A stretch of DNA of 64,000 nt from Haloarcula amylolytica JCM 13557 (GCF_000336615.1 NZ_AOLW01000024.1:196444-260443), one strand, 5' to 3'. Counted from the stretch's first letter, positions 39,639 to 49,361 are shown. The notes: generated by a model not told the origin, from the sequence alone. Program-made: numbers and translations.

Positions 39639-40679
39639 ATGCAAGCCGTTCAGTTCGACAGTCACGGCGATCGTGATGTGCTCGAGTATGGCGAGTTTCC
39701 CGACCCCGAACCGGGCCGCGACGAGGTCGTCATCGACGTGAAGGCGGCCGCGCTGAACCACCTCGACATCTGGACCCGGCGCGGGCTCCCCGGCATCGAC
39801 CTGGAGATGCCACACATCCCGGGCAGTGACGCCGCAGGCGTCGTCGACGAGGTCGGCGACGGCGTCACGCGGTTCGAACCGGGCGACCGCGTCGCCGTCC
39901 TCGCCGGCAAGAGCGGTGGTGGCGACGAGTTCACGCGGAAGGGCGACCCGACGCTCGCGCCTGATTTCCACATCATCGGCGAGCACGTCCGGGGTGTCCA
40001 CAGCGAGTACGCCGCCGTGCCAGCGGAGAATCTCACGCCAGTCCCGGAGGGCGTCGACTGGGAGACGGCCGCCGCATCGCCGCTGGTGTTCCAGACCGCC
40101 TGGCGGATGCTCCGTGACCGCGGTGACCTGAAGGCCGGCGAGTCCGTTCTCGTTCTCGGTGCCTCCGGCGGCGTGGGCCACGCGGCCGTCCAGATAGCCG
40201 ACCACGCCGGCGCCGAGGTGTTCGCCACCGCCAGCAGCCAGGAAAAGCTCGACTACGCCGAAGAACTGGGCGCGGACCACACCATCAACTACGAGGAGGC
40301 GGACTTCGCGAGCGAGATTCGGGACCTGACCGACGGCCGCGGCGTCGACATGGTCGTCGACCACATCGGCGCACAGACATGGCAGGACTCGCTCAAAAGC
40401 CTCGTCAAAGGCGGCCGGGTCGTCACCTGCGGCGCGACTACCGGCGGCAACCCGGAGACGGACATCAACCGCATCTTCTGGAACCAGTTGCAGGTCATCG
40501 GCTCGACGATGGCCACCCCGGGGCAGGCCGACGAAGTGCTTGACCTGGTCTGGGAAGGGGAGCTGGAGCCGCGAGTCCGCGAGACCCTGCCGATGAGCGA
40601 GATCGCCCGGGCACACGAGATAATCGAGGACCGCGAAGGCTTCGGGAAAGTCGTGGTCGTTCCCGACAGCGAACTGTAG
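39639..40679 (+). CDS. Zinc-type MDR oxidoreductase (quinone oxidoreductase-like)
   Basis: 346 residues. The N-terminal GroES-like domain has GRDEVVIDVKAAALNHLD and HIPGSDAAGVV. The Rossmann nucleotide site is VLGASGGVGHAAVQIA (about 168-183). DLTDGRGVDMVVDHIGA is typical of the quinone oxidoreductase/zinc-binding alcohol dehydrogenase group. The four structural-zinc cysteines of classical alcohol dehydrogenases are absent. It reduces quinones or enals with NAD(P)H in relatives; the substrate here is not known. Start chosen by the TATA box. Confidence 0.87.
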   Translation: MQAVQFDSHGDRDVLEYGEFPDPEPGRDEVVIDVKAAALNHLDIWTRRGLPGIDLEMPHIPGSDAAGVVDEVGDGVTRFEPGDRVAVLAGKSGGGDEFTRKGDPTLAPDFHIIGEHVRGVHSEYAAVPAENLTPVPEGVDWETAAASPLVFQTAWRMLRDRGDLKAGESVLVLGASGGVGHAAVQIADHAGAEVFATASSQEKLDYAEELGADHTINYEEADFASEIRDLTDGRGVDMVVDHIGAQTWQDSLKSLVKGGRVVTCGATTGGNPETDINRIFWNQLQVIGSTMATPGQADEVLDLVWEGELEPRVRETLPMSEIARAHEIIEDREGFGKVVVVPDSEL

Positions 40680-40701
40680 GACCGCCCCCACATTTTTGTC
40701 G

Positions 40702-41913
40702 TTACTCCGCCCCGAAGCGGGCCGTTGCAAAGTCCTCGAAGGGAGCAGAGTACTGCATCAGCATCGTCCCGAGAATACTCATCACGAGCACGTAGGCGAC
40801 GGTAAAGGAGTAGACGGCGTTGGCTAGCTCGGACGACAGCGACGTGCCTGCGCCGGTCAGTGCGACGGCGGCGATGATCAGAGAGAACTCGCCGCGAGTG
40901 ACCATGCCGAGGCCGACGCGCATCGACCGACGGGGATCGAGGTCGTACGCGCGGCCGCCCAGATAGCCCGACAGGATTTTCGTCGGCGTCGTGACGACGA
41001 CAGCGGCGACGACCAGCCCCGCGACGCCGGCGAACAGCCGGGGGTCGGTCTCCACGCCGATCCAGAAGAAAAACACCGCTGCAAACGTGTCGCGGACGGG
41101 CTCCAGCAGGTTCTCTAGTTTGTGCGTGTGAGTGGTCGAGGCGAAGGCCATCCCGACGAAGAACGCGGCGACGGCTTCGCTGACGCCGATAGCGAGGGCG
41201 ATGCCGGAAATGAGGACCGTGATGCCGACGGCTCGTATCACTGTGAACTCGTTCGAGTTCGTCTCTAAGGCCCGCTCGAACCACGGCGTCCCGTAGCGGG
41301 CCAGGAGCAGGAGCGCGACGATGAACGAAAGCGCGATGCCGACGGAGGTCGCGGCGGCCCCTACGTCGGACCCGCCAGCGACGAGCGCGGCGGCTATCGT
41401 GAGATACACCGCGATGACCAGGTCCTCGAACACGAGCGTCCCGAGCAACGGGTCCGCCTCGTCGTTGGCGATCCAGCCGAGGTCGATGAGCGACTTCGTG
41501 ATGATGGCCGACGAGGAGATGTAGACGATGCCGGCGATCAGGAAGGCCGCGAGCGGGTCCCGGAACAGCGCGAACCCGAGCAGGAGACCGACACCGAAGT
41601 TGATGCCGAGGTCGATGGTCCCCGCTCTGGTGATGCGCTCCCACCGATCCAGCAGCCGGTCGAGATTGAACTCAAGCCCGAGGAAAAACAGCAGGAAGAC
41701 GATACCCAGCTCCGCGCCGAGTTCGATAAACTCGGAGGACTCGACGACTGGGAGGCCGTAGCCGGCGACGGAGAGCTGGCCCGCGACCGACGGCGACAGC
41801 ACCATCCCGATGATAATGTACAACGGGATCACCGACTTGTTCAGCCGCACGGCGACGAGCGTGGCGGCCGCGACGGCGGCGAACAACACACCGATACCGA
41901 GCAGGTCAGCCAT
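40702..41913 (-). CDS. Cation:proton antiporter membrane subunit (CPA2, KhtU/KefB-like)
   Basis: 403 residues with about 12 hydrophobic segments. LGAELGIVFLLFFLGLEFNL and the SSAIITKSLIDLG segment are characteristic of CPA2 Na+ or K+/H+ antiporters. It lacks a fused TrkA-N domain; the partner regulatory subunit is the gene 38 nt upstream on the same strand. By analogy with KhtTU it should export K+ (or Na+) in exchange for protons when the soluble subunit signals. Confidence 0.88.
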   Translation of the reverse strand: MADLLGIGVLFAAVAAATLVAVRLNKSVIPLYIIIGMVLSPSVAGQLSVAGYGLPVVESSEFIELGAELGIVFLLFFLGLEFNLDRLLDRWERITRAGTIDLGINFGVGLLLGFALFRDPLAAFLIAGIVYISSSAIITKSLIDLGWIANDEADPLLGTLVFEDLVIAVYLTIAAALVAGGSDVGAAATSVGIALSFIVALLLLARYGTPWFERALETNSNEFTVIRAVGITVLISGIALAIGVSEAVAAFFVGMAFASTTHTHKLENLLEPVRDTFAAVFFFWIGVETDPRLFAGVAGLVVAAVVVTTPTKILSGYLGGRAYDLDPRRSMRVGLGMVTRGEFSLIIAAVALTGAGTSLSSELANAVYSFTVAYVLVMSILGTMLMQYSAPFEDFATARFGAE

Positions 41914-41951
41914 GGCGATGGACCCCCAACGAGCCGGTTGTCGGCATCTGT

Positions 41952-42440
41952 CTACAGCTCTCCAGCCAGGAGCTTCTCGAATCGCTCACAGTTGTCGCGT
42001 TCGCCGATGACGACGATCGTGTCGCCGGCCTCGATCTCGGCGGTGGACGTGGAGCCGGCAATGACGTCGTCGTCGCGCTGTATCGCGACAACAGTGACAC
42101 CGGTCCGCTGGCCGATGTCGACGCTCTCCGGAGTCTCCCCGACTAGCGGCGAGTCTTCTTCGACTGCGTACCACTCAAGCAGTGTCCCCTCCGACAGCAT
42201 CGTCTCGACGTGGTCGGATTCGACCGGCTGAAAGTACGCGCCTTCGAGTATCGTGCCGACCATCCGCGCCATCCGGTCGGAGAGTTCGAACAGTTTCTCC
42301 GAGTCAGCGTTCTCGTTCTCTCTCAGGAACAGTTCACGGGTGCCCGTGTTGTGGGTCACGACGACCAGTTGCTGGCCACCGCCGATGTCCACCTCGTGTT
42401 TCTTCCCCACACCAGGCAGGTCGCTCTCGGTCACGTCCAT
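41952..42440 (-). CDS. Antiporter regulatory subunit with TrkA-C domain (KhtT-like)
   Basis: 162 residues. The N-terminal part (LPGVGKKHEVDIGGGQQLVV) is the KhtT-type domain. The C-terminal RCK_C/TrkA-C (about 85-160) has VGVTVVAIQRDDDVIAGSTS-like strands and GDTIVVIGERD. Ligands of this domain in relatives include cyclic di-AMP and nucleotides. The start is fixed by CTTATAC about 25-30 nt upstream, and longer frames are not homologous. It is co-transcribed with the antiporter gene. Confidence 0.88.
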   Translation of the reverse strand: MDVTESDLPGVGKKHEVDIGGGQQLVVVTHNTGTRELFLRENENADSEKLFELSDRMARMVGTILEGAYFQPVESDHVETMLSEGTLLEWYAVEEDSPLVGETPESVDIGQRTGVTVVAIQRDDDVIAGSTSTAEIEAGDTIVVIGERDNCERFEKLLAGEL

Positions 42441-42572
42441 GGCCCGAGATTGCGGTCGAGCGTGTATAAGACACGGTGCCCGGTGTCCTGAACGGACGGT
42501 CGCCGGTAGCCGAGCGAAGGGGGACCCAAAGGTATTAGTGGGTTCCTGCCAACGTTCAGGCAAGCCAACTTT

Positions 42573-42600
42573 CGCTAAAACAAGTTAGGTTGTTTTAGCG
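42573..42600 (+). promoter_or_regulatory. Cobalamin-locus palindrome, site 1 (before the cbiX-like gene)
   Basis: CGCTAAAACAA (42573-42583) and TTGTTTTAGCG (42590-42600) are perfect 11-bp arms around GTTAGG. The core ACAA-N6-TTGT is shared with four other sites in this locus. Its centre is 27 nt before the ATG at 42614, so it covers the TATA position. Confidence 0.78.
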
Positions 42601-42613
42601 TTGGGAGCTACCA

Positions 42614-43387
42614 ATGCCACACGACACACTCCTGCTCATCGGTCGGGACACGTCACGCGCTACGCCCTACGAGACACACGCTCGCCGTCTGCGCGAGCGC
42701 GGGGTAGCCACCGACGTGACGGTCCTGACCTACGACCACGAACCCCGTCGGGAGTTACGCGACGAACTGGTAGCCATCGATGCGGACCGCGTGTTCGCGC
42801 TTCCGATGACCGTCGCTCACGACCACACGACAGTCACGGACGTTCCGGCGGCACTCGACGAGGTTGACGCCGAGACGCATTACTGTGAACCGGTTGGGCG
42901 AAGCCCGCTGCTGACCGAAGCGCTCCGGGACCGCGCCGCTACTGCGGTACCGGAAGCTGCCGACTCCTCCGTCGCACTCGTCGCCTTCGGCTCCAGCGGC
43001 AAGCCGTATCAGCGGCAGGTGACGGAGTACCACGCCGAGCGCCTGCGCGAGCGCTCGGCCTTCGGCGAGGTCGAACCGTGCTATCTGCTGCAAAACCCCG
43101 CCGTCGAATGTGTCAGGTACAACCTCACCCACGACCACGCCGTCGCCGTGCCGCTCTTTCTCGCGCCGAGCGACGCGACCGAGGCGCAGATCCCCGCTAA
43201 ACTCGACCTCAACCGGGGCGGGCTCGCCTACACTGACACGCTGGACGACCACCCGCTCGTCACCGAAGCCGTCGCAACCGCCGTCGAGACGGCACGGACG
43301 ATGGCCGACACGCGCACACCACGGACGTTCGAGGCGACGCTGGCCGCGACAAACCGGCCGATGGCGACCGACGGCGAGGGCGATTAG
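42614..43387 (+). CDS. CbiX/SirB-domain protein of the cobalamin locus
   Basis: 257 residues. LLLIGRDTSRATPYETHARR at the start and VALVAFGSSGKPYQRQVTEY in the middle form two chelatase-like halves, as in the CbiX/SirB family that puts cobalt into sirohydrochlorin. The first-half active-site His of the usual GHGS motif is replaced (LIGRDTS), and the second half reads AFGSSG, so classical activity is doubtful. A full CbiX is encoded at 55067. It may be an accessory chelatase or a sensor. A perfect palindrome covers its promoter. Confidence 0.7.
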   Translation: MPHDTLLLIGRDTSRATPYETHARRLRERGVATDVTVLTYDHEPRRELRDELVAIDADRVFALPMTVAHDHTTVTDVPAALDEVDAETHYCEPVGRSPLLTEALRDRAATAVPEAADSSVALVAFGSSGKPYQRQVTEYHAERLRERSAFGEVEPCYLLQNPAVECVRYNLTHDHAVAVPLFLAPSDATEAQIPAKLDLNRGGLAYTDTLDDHPLVTEAVATAVETARTMADTRTPRTFEATLAATNRPMATDGEGD

Positions 43388-43464
43388 GGCTGTCGCGGCG
43401 GCAGTGCCGAGCTCCCGTCGACGAGAGGAAGCGATTTGTACCCACGGTACATTCTGGCACGTAG

Positions 43465-43932
43465 ATGGTTCGCCGACGAGTAGCGCAGACGCGAGACCAG
43501 GTCAAAGAGAAGCTAGTGGCCGCGCTGATAGAAGACCACTCTCCGCAGGAGGTCGCGATGAGCTTCAGCGTCGGCGTGTTTCTCACCGCGCTACCGACGC
43601 TTGGCACTGGGTTCATCGCCTTTCTCGTCCTCGCGTACCTGTTCAGACAGCTCAGCAAGGTCGCGCTGTTTGCCTCGGTGCTGATACTCAATCCGCCAGT
43701 CAAGTGGGGCGTGTACGCGTCGAGCTTCTGGCTCGGCAACCGGATTCTGGGGCCGATACCCGGGCTGTCATTCGACGGTGTGTCGATGTCGATGGGCGGC
43801 GACGTGCTGGTCCGACTGTGGACGGGGAACATCATCCTGGCCGTCGTGTTCGCTGCTATCGGGTACGTGCTGGCGTTCCGTCTGATAAACGAATACAGGC
43901 GGCGGCAGCAAGAGCCCGCCGCAGTTAGCTGA
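43465..43932 (+). CDS. DUF2062 membrane protein
   Basis: 155 residues. A basic N-terminal helix (RRRVAQTRDQVKEKLVAALI) precedes DHSPQEVAMSFSVGVFLTAL, then PTLGTG and three to four transmembrane segments, with the LNPPVKWGVYASSFWLG motif of DUF2062. The function of the family is unknown; it occurs near lipid and glycan genes in many organisms. TTTGTACC (about 43435-43442) is a possible TATA. It is not obviously part of the cobalamin pathway although it lies in that locus. Confidence 0.83.
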   Translation: MVRRRVAQTRDQVKEKLVAALIEDHSPQEVAMSFSVGVFLTALPTLGTGFIAFLVLAYLFRQLSKVALFASVLILNPPVKWGVYASSFWLGNRILGPIPGLSFDGVSMSMGGDVLVRLWTGNIILAVVFAAIGYVLAFRLINEYRRRQQEPAAVS

Positions 43933-43947
43933 CCGCAGTAAAACAGC

Positions 43948-44709
43948 TCAGTCTCGCCGCACGACGAACACCGACAGGTCCGAGAACCGCGTGTCGTCCC
44001 TGCCGTCACCGCCAGCATCTTTGGCAAGGTCGCCGAGCGTCGTCGCGGTCCTGTCCTCGTCGTCGTGGGTTAGTCGCTCGTAGACCAGCGCCGGCAGCTC
44101 GGGGTCGCCGCCAGCGTCCAGCAGTTCGGCCGCGATGTCTTCGGGCATCAGGTCGAACGGGCGCGGCAACACGAGCAGGTGTCGGTCGCCCACGTCGCTC
44201 CGAAGCCGGTCGAGGTCGGCGGAGAGGTCGCCGCTCTTGTGCAGCGTGACAAACGTCGTGTCCTCCATCGGCGTCCGGGCGCGACTGGCAGCGATCTGGA
44301 GCGAGGAGATGCCCGGCACGATACGAACCGGCCGGTCGACGGCCCGCTGGACCTTCCCGACGAACTGGTAGCCCGAGTGGTTCGGATCACCCATCGCCAC
44401 CGCAGTCCCGCGCTCGCCGTCGGCCACGCGTTCGGCGAAGGTCTCCAGCGTGTCGAGTTCGTCCCGGTAGCCGCAGGTCAGCAGGTCCGCGTCGGTCCGG
44501 TCGGCGACGAAGTCGACCACCGTCTCGAAGCCGACGACCACGTCGGCCTCGCGAATCGCCTGCTCGCCACGCGGCGTCAGGAAATCGAGGTTCCCCGGGC
44601 CGATGCCGACGGCGTGGACCGGCCGGTCGGCGTCGGGGTCCTCGGGCGCGCTCGCCGCGATGGCCGCCGGGTCCGGTCCGCTATCGAGGTCGTAGTTGTC
44701 GTCAGTCAT
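43948..44709 (-). CDS. cbiE: Cobalt-precorrin-7 (C5)-methyltransferase
   Basis: 253 residues. After an acidic tail, HAVGIGPGNLDFLT (about 32-45) is the SAM-binding start of the tetrapyrrole methylase fold. GDPNHSGYQF and the PGISSLQIAASR substrate loop follow. It methylates C5 of cobalt-precorrin-7. The start overlaps the cbiC stop by 8 nt (ATGACTGA), so they are translationally coupled in a cobN-cbiC-cbiE operon. The separate CbiT makes the partner C15 methylation and decarboxylation. Confidence 0.88.
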   Translation of the reverse strand: MTDDNYDLDSGPDPAAIAASAPEDPDADRPVHAVGIGPGNLDFLTPRGEQAIREADVVVGFETVVDFVADRTDADLLTCGYRDELDTLETFAERVADGERGTAVAMGDPNHSGYQFVGKVQRAVDRPVRIVPGISSLQIAASRARTPMEDTTFVTLHKSGDLSADLDRLRSDVGDRHLLVLPRPFDLMPEDIAAELLDAGGDPELPALVYERLTHDDEDRTATTLGDLAKDAGGDGRDDTRFSDLSVFVVRRD

Positions 44710-45433
44710 CGAGTGAGACCGTCCCTTCGCGCACGTCCGATGCCACATGCACCAGTTCGTTCGTCAGCCCGGCGGCCAGCCCGCTCCCGCCGCGGCGGCC
44801 GACGTTCGTAATGGTCGGAACGCCGTGCTCGGCGGCGACCTTCCGGAGCCGTTCCCGGCTCTCGGCGGCCTTGACGAAGCCGACCGGCGTGGCGACGACG
44901 ACCGCCGGGCGCGTGCCGTCCTCGATGCAGTCCGCCAGCGCGAGCGCGGCGGTCGGCGCGTTCCCGACGACGGCAATCGCCCCGTCGTAGACGCCCTGCT
45001 TGTCGAGTTCGAGCACCGACGCGGCCGTCCGGGTCATTCCGGTTTCGGCGGCCAGCTCCGCGCCGTTGCCGATGGCCTTCTTGACCGGGCAGTCGTGCCC
45101 GCGGCCGGTGATACCGGCCTTGACCATCGTGATGTCGGTGACGATGGGCTGTTCGTCGAGGACGGCCCGCGCTCCCGCGCTGACCGGTTCGTCGTCGTCC
45201 GCACCAGTGAACCGCATCAGATACTGGAACTCGGGGTCGCCGGTCGCGTGGACGGACTTCTGGCGAATCCGGTCGGCCAGCGTCTCGTCCGGCACGAGTT
45301 CGCGCACGCGGTCCATCGACGTCTCCGCGATGTCCATCGCGTTCGAGGTGGTCGCGCCGAGGTCGGCGTACTCCTCGAAGTCGTCGTCGCTGTTCGTCTC
45401 GTCGTCTGTCGCGTCGTCTGTGTTAGTCGTCAT
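44702..45433 (-). CDS. cbiC: Cobalt-precorrin-8X methylmutase
   Basis: 243 residues. DRIRQKSVHATGDPEFQ has the catalytic His (His62) that moves the methyl group from C11 to C12. The motif DITMVKAGITG and the GNAPTALxxL-like region (VVGNAPTAALALADCIEDG) are family hallmarks. The N-terminal 25 residues are an acidic haloarchaeal tail. The start lies inside the end of cobN (11-nt overlap). Confidence 0.93.
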   Translation of the reverse strand: MTTNTDDATDDETNSDDDFEEYADLGATTSNAMDIAETSMDRVRELVPDETLADRIRQKSVHATGDPEFQYLMRFTGADDDEPVSAGARAVLDEQPIVTDITMVKAGITGRGHDCPVKKAIGNGAELAAETGMTRTAASVLELDKQGVYDGAIAVVGNAPTAALALADCIEDGTRPAVVVATPVGFVKAAESRERLRKVAAEHGVPTITNVGRRGGSGLAAGLTNELVHVASDVREGTVSLDD

Positions 45434-48400
45434 CTGAGGTCACCTCCTCGTCCTGCTCGCGGGTCGCACTGCTCCCCGCTCGCTCGTCCGGAGAGCCTCG
45501 CTCCGGACCGCCCGTCGCTCGGCTCTCCAGGTCGCCATCCACCTCCAGATTCAGATCCCGCAGACGGTCGCGGGTCTCGTCGTCGGCGTCCCAGAGCCCG
45601 CGGTCGATGGCTTCCAGCAGCGTGTCGGTAATCGAGTCCAGCGCCCAGGGGTTCACGTCCCGGAGCCAGTCCTGGCGGTCCGCATCGAAGGCGTAGCGCT
45701 CGGCGACGTCCTCCCACAGCGTGTCGCTGACGACATCAGTCGTCGCGTCCCAGCCGAGAACCACATCGACCGTCGTCGAGAGGTCCCCGGCTCCTTTGTA
45801 GCCGTGTTCCTCCATGGAGTCGAGCCACGAGGGGTTGAGGACGCGGGCGCGCATCGCCTTCCGGACCTTCTCCTCGTTGGTGTAGACGTCGACGTTGTCC
45901 GGGTCCGAGGAATCGCCCACGTAGGAATTGGGCTCCTCGCCGGCGATTTCCGTGACTGCGGAGATGAAGCCGCCGTGGAAGGCGTACCAGTCTGAGGAGT
46001 CGAACTCGTCCTGCTCGGCGGTGTCCTCGATTTTGACCGTCGCGTCGACCGAGGACAGGCGGCGCTCGAAGGCGTCGTGGGCGTCACTGACCCGGCCCCG
46101 CGAGCCCATCGCGTAGCCGCCCCACTGGACGTACACGTCGGCGAGGTCCGAGCGGTCGTCCCAGTTGCCCTCGTCGACGGCCTTGTTCGTCCCGGCCCCG
46201 TAACCGCCCGGACGGGTCGTGAACACACGGTGTTTCGCCGCGCTCTCGGCGTCGCCCTCGTCCATGCCATCGGCGACGAGGTCGTCGGTCTCCTCCTCGA
46301 CGTGTTTCTTCACGTAGTTCATCTCGTGGGGTTCGTCCAAGTCGACGACGGCGTCGACGGCGTCGTGGACGACCCCCGCGGCCGCCGGGAAGGCGTCCCG
46401 GAACAGGCCGGAGACCCGCGTCGTCACGTCGATGCGCGGACGGCCGAGTTCGTCCAGGGGAATCGGTTCCACGTCTTCCACGCGGCCGGCGTCGGACCAG
46501 ACCGGTTCGACGCCCATCAGCGCGAGCACCTGCGCGATGGTCTCGCCGCGGGTTCGTACCGTCGGCGTGCCCCAGACGACGACACCGATTTCCTCGGGGT
46601 ACTCGCCCTCGTCGGTTTCGTGGCGGTCCAGCACGCCGTCGGCGACCTCGCTGCCCACGTCCCAGGCCGTCTTGGCCGGGACTTTCCGCGGGTCCAGCGT
46701 GTAGAAGTTCCGGGCCGTCGGGAGCAGGTCGACACCGCCGCGGGTCGGCGCGCCGGAGCCGCCCGGTGGCACGTACTCGCCCGCCAGCGCGTCCGCAGTT
46801 CGCGGAATCTCGTCGGCCGCGCCGGCCACCCGCGGGGCCGCTTCCTCGCAGATGTAGGCCAGCGCCTCGCGGAGGTCCTCGTGTGCGCCAGACCGCACGC
46901 GGGCATCCCCGAGCGGTTCGATGTCGACCACGAGAAGGTTCATATTCACCTCCGAGGTGTTGTCTTCGAGTTCGCTCTCTGGCACGTCGAAGTCGTGCTC
47001 GGCCAGCGTCCGGACGAGGTCCTTGCTGGTCTCGTGGACGTGGTCAGCGGCCTCGGCGTAGGTCATCCCCAGCGCCTCGTCGTACTCTCCAGGGGCGTTC
47101 CGTAGTTTGTCGTAGTCGACGCCGAGCACGCCCGCGACGCTCTCTCGCAACGACGGCGCGCCGGGATTTTCAAGCCGAGTCAGGGCGACTAGATAGTCGA
47201 CGAGTCGGTCGTCCCCGGGCGGCTCACCCATCGTGTGCAGACCCTTCCGGATCTGGGTCGTCTTCACGTCCGTGAGGTACTCGTGGACGCGCTCGACGAG
47301 GGCGTCAATATCTAACTCATCACCGTCCACATCACCTTCGGCCAGTGTCGACCCAGCTTCGCCCGGACCGCGCACGTCGGCTTTCTCGTCGATTTCACCG
47401 GCAATCCCGAGTTCGACGGCGAGGTCGAGTTCGTCCACAGTCTGGCGGATCTGTTCTGCCAGGTGCTCGCCGTCGTCGGTCCGGGCGTCCTCCATGCCGG
47501 CCTCGCGGTAGCGGTCGGCCAGCTCCTCCAGGTCGGCCAGGTCGTCGTAGGTCCCGGCGTTGGCCATTACCGGCGTCAGGTAGTCGACGATAGCGGCGTA
47601 GGACCGGCGCTTCGCCTGTGTTCCCTCGCCGGGGTTGTTGACGATGTAGGGGTAGACGTTCGGGATGTCGTCGATGAGCTGGTCCGGCGCGCTCTCGCCG
47701 TCCAGCCCGACCGTTTTGCCGGGGAGCCACTCCAGACTGCCGTGAGTACCGAGGTGGACGACGGCGTCCGTCTCGTAACTGTTGCGGAGCCAGCGGTAGA
47801 AGGCGACGTAGTCGTGGGGCGGCTGGAGGTCGGAGTCGTGATACACCTTCGAGGGGTCCATGCCGAACCCGCGCGGGGGCTGGACCGTCACGAGCACGTT
47901 GCCGAACTCCACGCCGGGAATCGCGAACGGGCGCTCGGGCGGGTCGCCCCACTCCTCGATGACGTTCTCGCGGAAGTCTTCGTCGAGCGTCTCGAACCAC
48001 TCGCCGTACTGGGTCGGCGAGACGGTGTCGACGCTCATCTCGCGCACGTCCTCGGGCGCGACCCAGCGGTCGTCGAGGGTAAGCTGTGCGGTGAGGCGTT
48101 CGACCAGCGACTGGCCGCTGTCGGGCATCGTATCCCCTAAATCGTACCCACGAGCGTCCAGTTCCTCCAAGAGATTCACCGTGCTCTCGGGCGAGTCCAG
48201 CCCGAACGCCGTCCCGATGCCGTCGTCGCTGGGCGGGTAGTTGTGCAGGACGACGGCGACCTGCTTCTCGTCGTTCGGGGTGTGGCGCAGTTCGGCCCAG
48301 TTGACGGCCAGCCGTGCGACGTGGTCGATACGGTCGTCGATTGGGAAGTGCTGTTTCGGCGCGCTCCCGATGCCAGCGTCGTCGTCGGTCCGCTCCTTGC

Positions 48401-49361
48401 CCGAGATAGGGTGGGTGATGACGTTGCCGTCGAACTCCGGTAGCGCCACGGAAAGGGCGAGTTCGAAGCCCATCACACCGGTGTCGCTACTGTCGTACCG
48501 GGACCGGGAGCGCATCGTCGTCACGGTCTGGATGACCGGGACGCCGAGTTTGTCGAGGAACACGTCCTCGGCGCTCTGGCCCTCATCGTCGGCGCTGCGG
48601 CCGCGTTCGTCCATCGACAGCGAGAACATGAACGACGAGCAGACGGCGTCCACGAGCGGGTTGCCGTCAGCATCGAGGAGCCACTCCTCGGTGACCTGCT
48701 CGGCGTTCCACTGGCGCTCGGCGTCGGTCGCCGGCTCGCAGAAGATGGGGAGCGCGTTCGCGCCCTGGGCCTCGATGGCCTGGACCTGCGCGTCGACGTA
48801 GCGCGTGTTCTCGTGGGTCCAGTGGGACTCGTAGAACCACACGGCGACGGTCGGTTTCGCCGGGTCGAACGTCGCCCGCAGGTCGTCGATGCTCGCGCCC
48901 GGGTGGTCGGGGTGGTAGACACCCTCCGTGGGCAGGGTCACCGGATCGTCGTACGAGGGGTCGGCGTCGCCGAACTGCGCCACGAGGTAGCGCAGGCAGT
49001 TGGCGACGTTGCTCGCCCCGCCCTTCTCAAGGTAGTCGTAGACGGTGTCGCGGTGCTCGTCGGGAACCGACGTGTCCTCGAAGGCGAAGGCGTCGCCCGT
49101 CGCTTTCACCACGAGCGGGATGCCGGCCTCGCGCAGGCGCTCGACGGCGAGGTCGTAGCCGGGCATACTGTCCTCGGCTCCGTGGAGCCACAGGATTACG
49201 GCGTCGGCGTCTGTCAGTTCGTCGACGAACGCCTCGACCGCTGGCTCGTCGTCGAGGTCGCTCTCCGAGCGGACGACGAGGTCGGCGTCCACCTCGCCCG
49301 CGGCCCGCTGGACGGCCCCGAGTTCGTTCTCTGTCGCGGTGTAGAGTCCTAGCTGTGGCAT
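45423..49361 (-). CDS. cobN: Cobaltochelatase large subunit
   Basis: 1312 residues, the usual length of CobN/BchH-type chelatase large subunits. Family segments include VAVWFYESHWTHENTRYVD, HLGTHGSLEWLPGK, NNPGEGTQAKRRS and GGSGAPTRGGVDLLPTARNF. It holds the tetrapyrrole while ATP is used by a ChlI/ChlD-type partner, which here is the divergent chlID gene 35 nt away. CobN inserts cobalt into hydrogenobyrinate diamide in the aerobic route; in anaerobic-route organisms its job is less clear. A palindrome overlaps its TATA position. Confidence 0.95.
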   Translation of the reverse strand: MPQLGLYTATENELGAVQRAAGEVDADLVVRSESDLDDEPAVEAFVDELTDADAVILWLHGAEDSMPGYDLAVERLREAGIPLVVKATGDAFAFEDTSVPDEHRDTVYDYLEKGGASNVANCLRYLVAQFGDADPSYDDPVTLPTEGVYHPDHPGASIDDLRATFDPAKPTVAVWFYESHWTHENTRYVDAQVQAIEAQGANALPIFCEPATDAERQWNAEQVTEEWLLDADGNPLVDAVCSSFMFSLSMDERGRSADDEGQSAEDVFLDKLGVPVIQTVTTMRSRSRYDSSDTGVMGFELALSVALPEFDGNVITHPISGKERTDDDAGIGSAPKQHFPIDDRIDHVARLAVNWAELRHTPNDEKQVAVVLHNYPPSDDGIGTAFGLDSPESTVNLLEELDARGYDLGDTMPDSGQSLVERLTAQLTLDDRWVAPEDVREMSVDTVSPTQYGEWFETLDEDFRENVIEEWGDPPERPFAIPGVEFGNVLVTVQPPRGFGMDPSKVYHDSDLQPPHDYVAFYRWLRNSYETDAVVHLGTHGSLEWLPGKTVGLDGESAPDQLIDDIPNVYPYIVNNPGEGTQAKRRSYAAIVDYLTPVMANAGTYDDLADLEELADRYREAGMEDARTDDGEHLAEQIRQTVDELDLAVELGIAGEIDEKADVRGPGEAGSTLAEGDVDGDELDIDALVERVHEYLTDVKTTQIRKGLHTMGEPPGDDRLVDYLVALTRLENPGAPSLRESVAGVLGVDYDKLRNAPGEYDEALGMTYAEAADHVHETSKDLVRTLAEHDFDVPESELEDNTSEVNMNLLVVDIEPLGDARVRSGAHEDLREALAYICEEAAPRVAGAADEIPRTADALAGEYVPPGGSGAPTRGGVDLLPTARNFYTLDPRKVPAKTAWDVGSEVADGVLDRHETDEGEYPEEIGVVVWGTPTVRTRGETIAQVLALMGVEPVWSDAGRVEDVEPIPLDELGRPRIDVTTRVSGLFRDAFPAAAGVVHDAVDAVVDLDEPHEMNYVKKHVEEETDDLVADGMDEGDAESAAKHRVFTTRPGGYGAGTNKAVDEGNWDDRSDLADVYVQWGGYAMGSRGRVSDAHDAFERRLSSVDATVKIEDTAEQDEFDSSDWYAFHGGFISAVTEIAGEEPNSYVGDSSDPDNVDVYTNEEKVRKAMRARVLNPSWLDSMEEHGYKGAGDLSTTVDVVLGWDATTDVVSDTLWEDVAERYAFDADRQDWLRDVNPWALDSITDTLLEAIDRGLWDADDETRDRLRDLNLEVDGDLESRATGGPERGSPDERAGSSATREQDEEVTSDDD

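Noticed and set aside
39426-40730. 434-codon minus-strand frame over the MDR gene
   Set aside because: Antisense of a conserved MDR oxidoreductase; its C-terminal part reads AT-rich intergenic DNA.
46077-47105. 342-codon plus-strand frame inside cobN
   Set aside because: Antisense of CobN, with no start signal and no motif.
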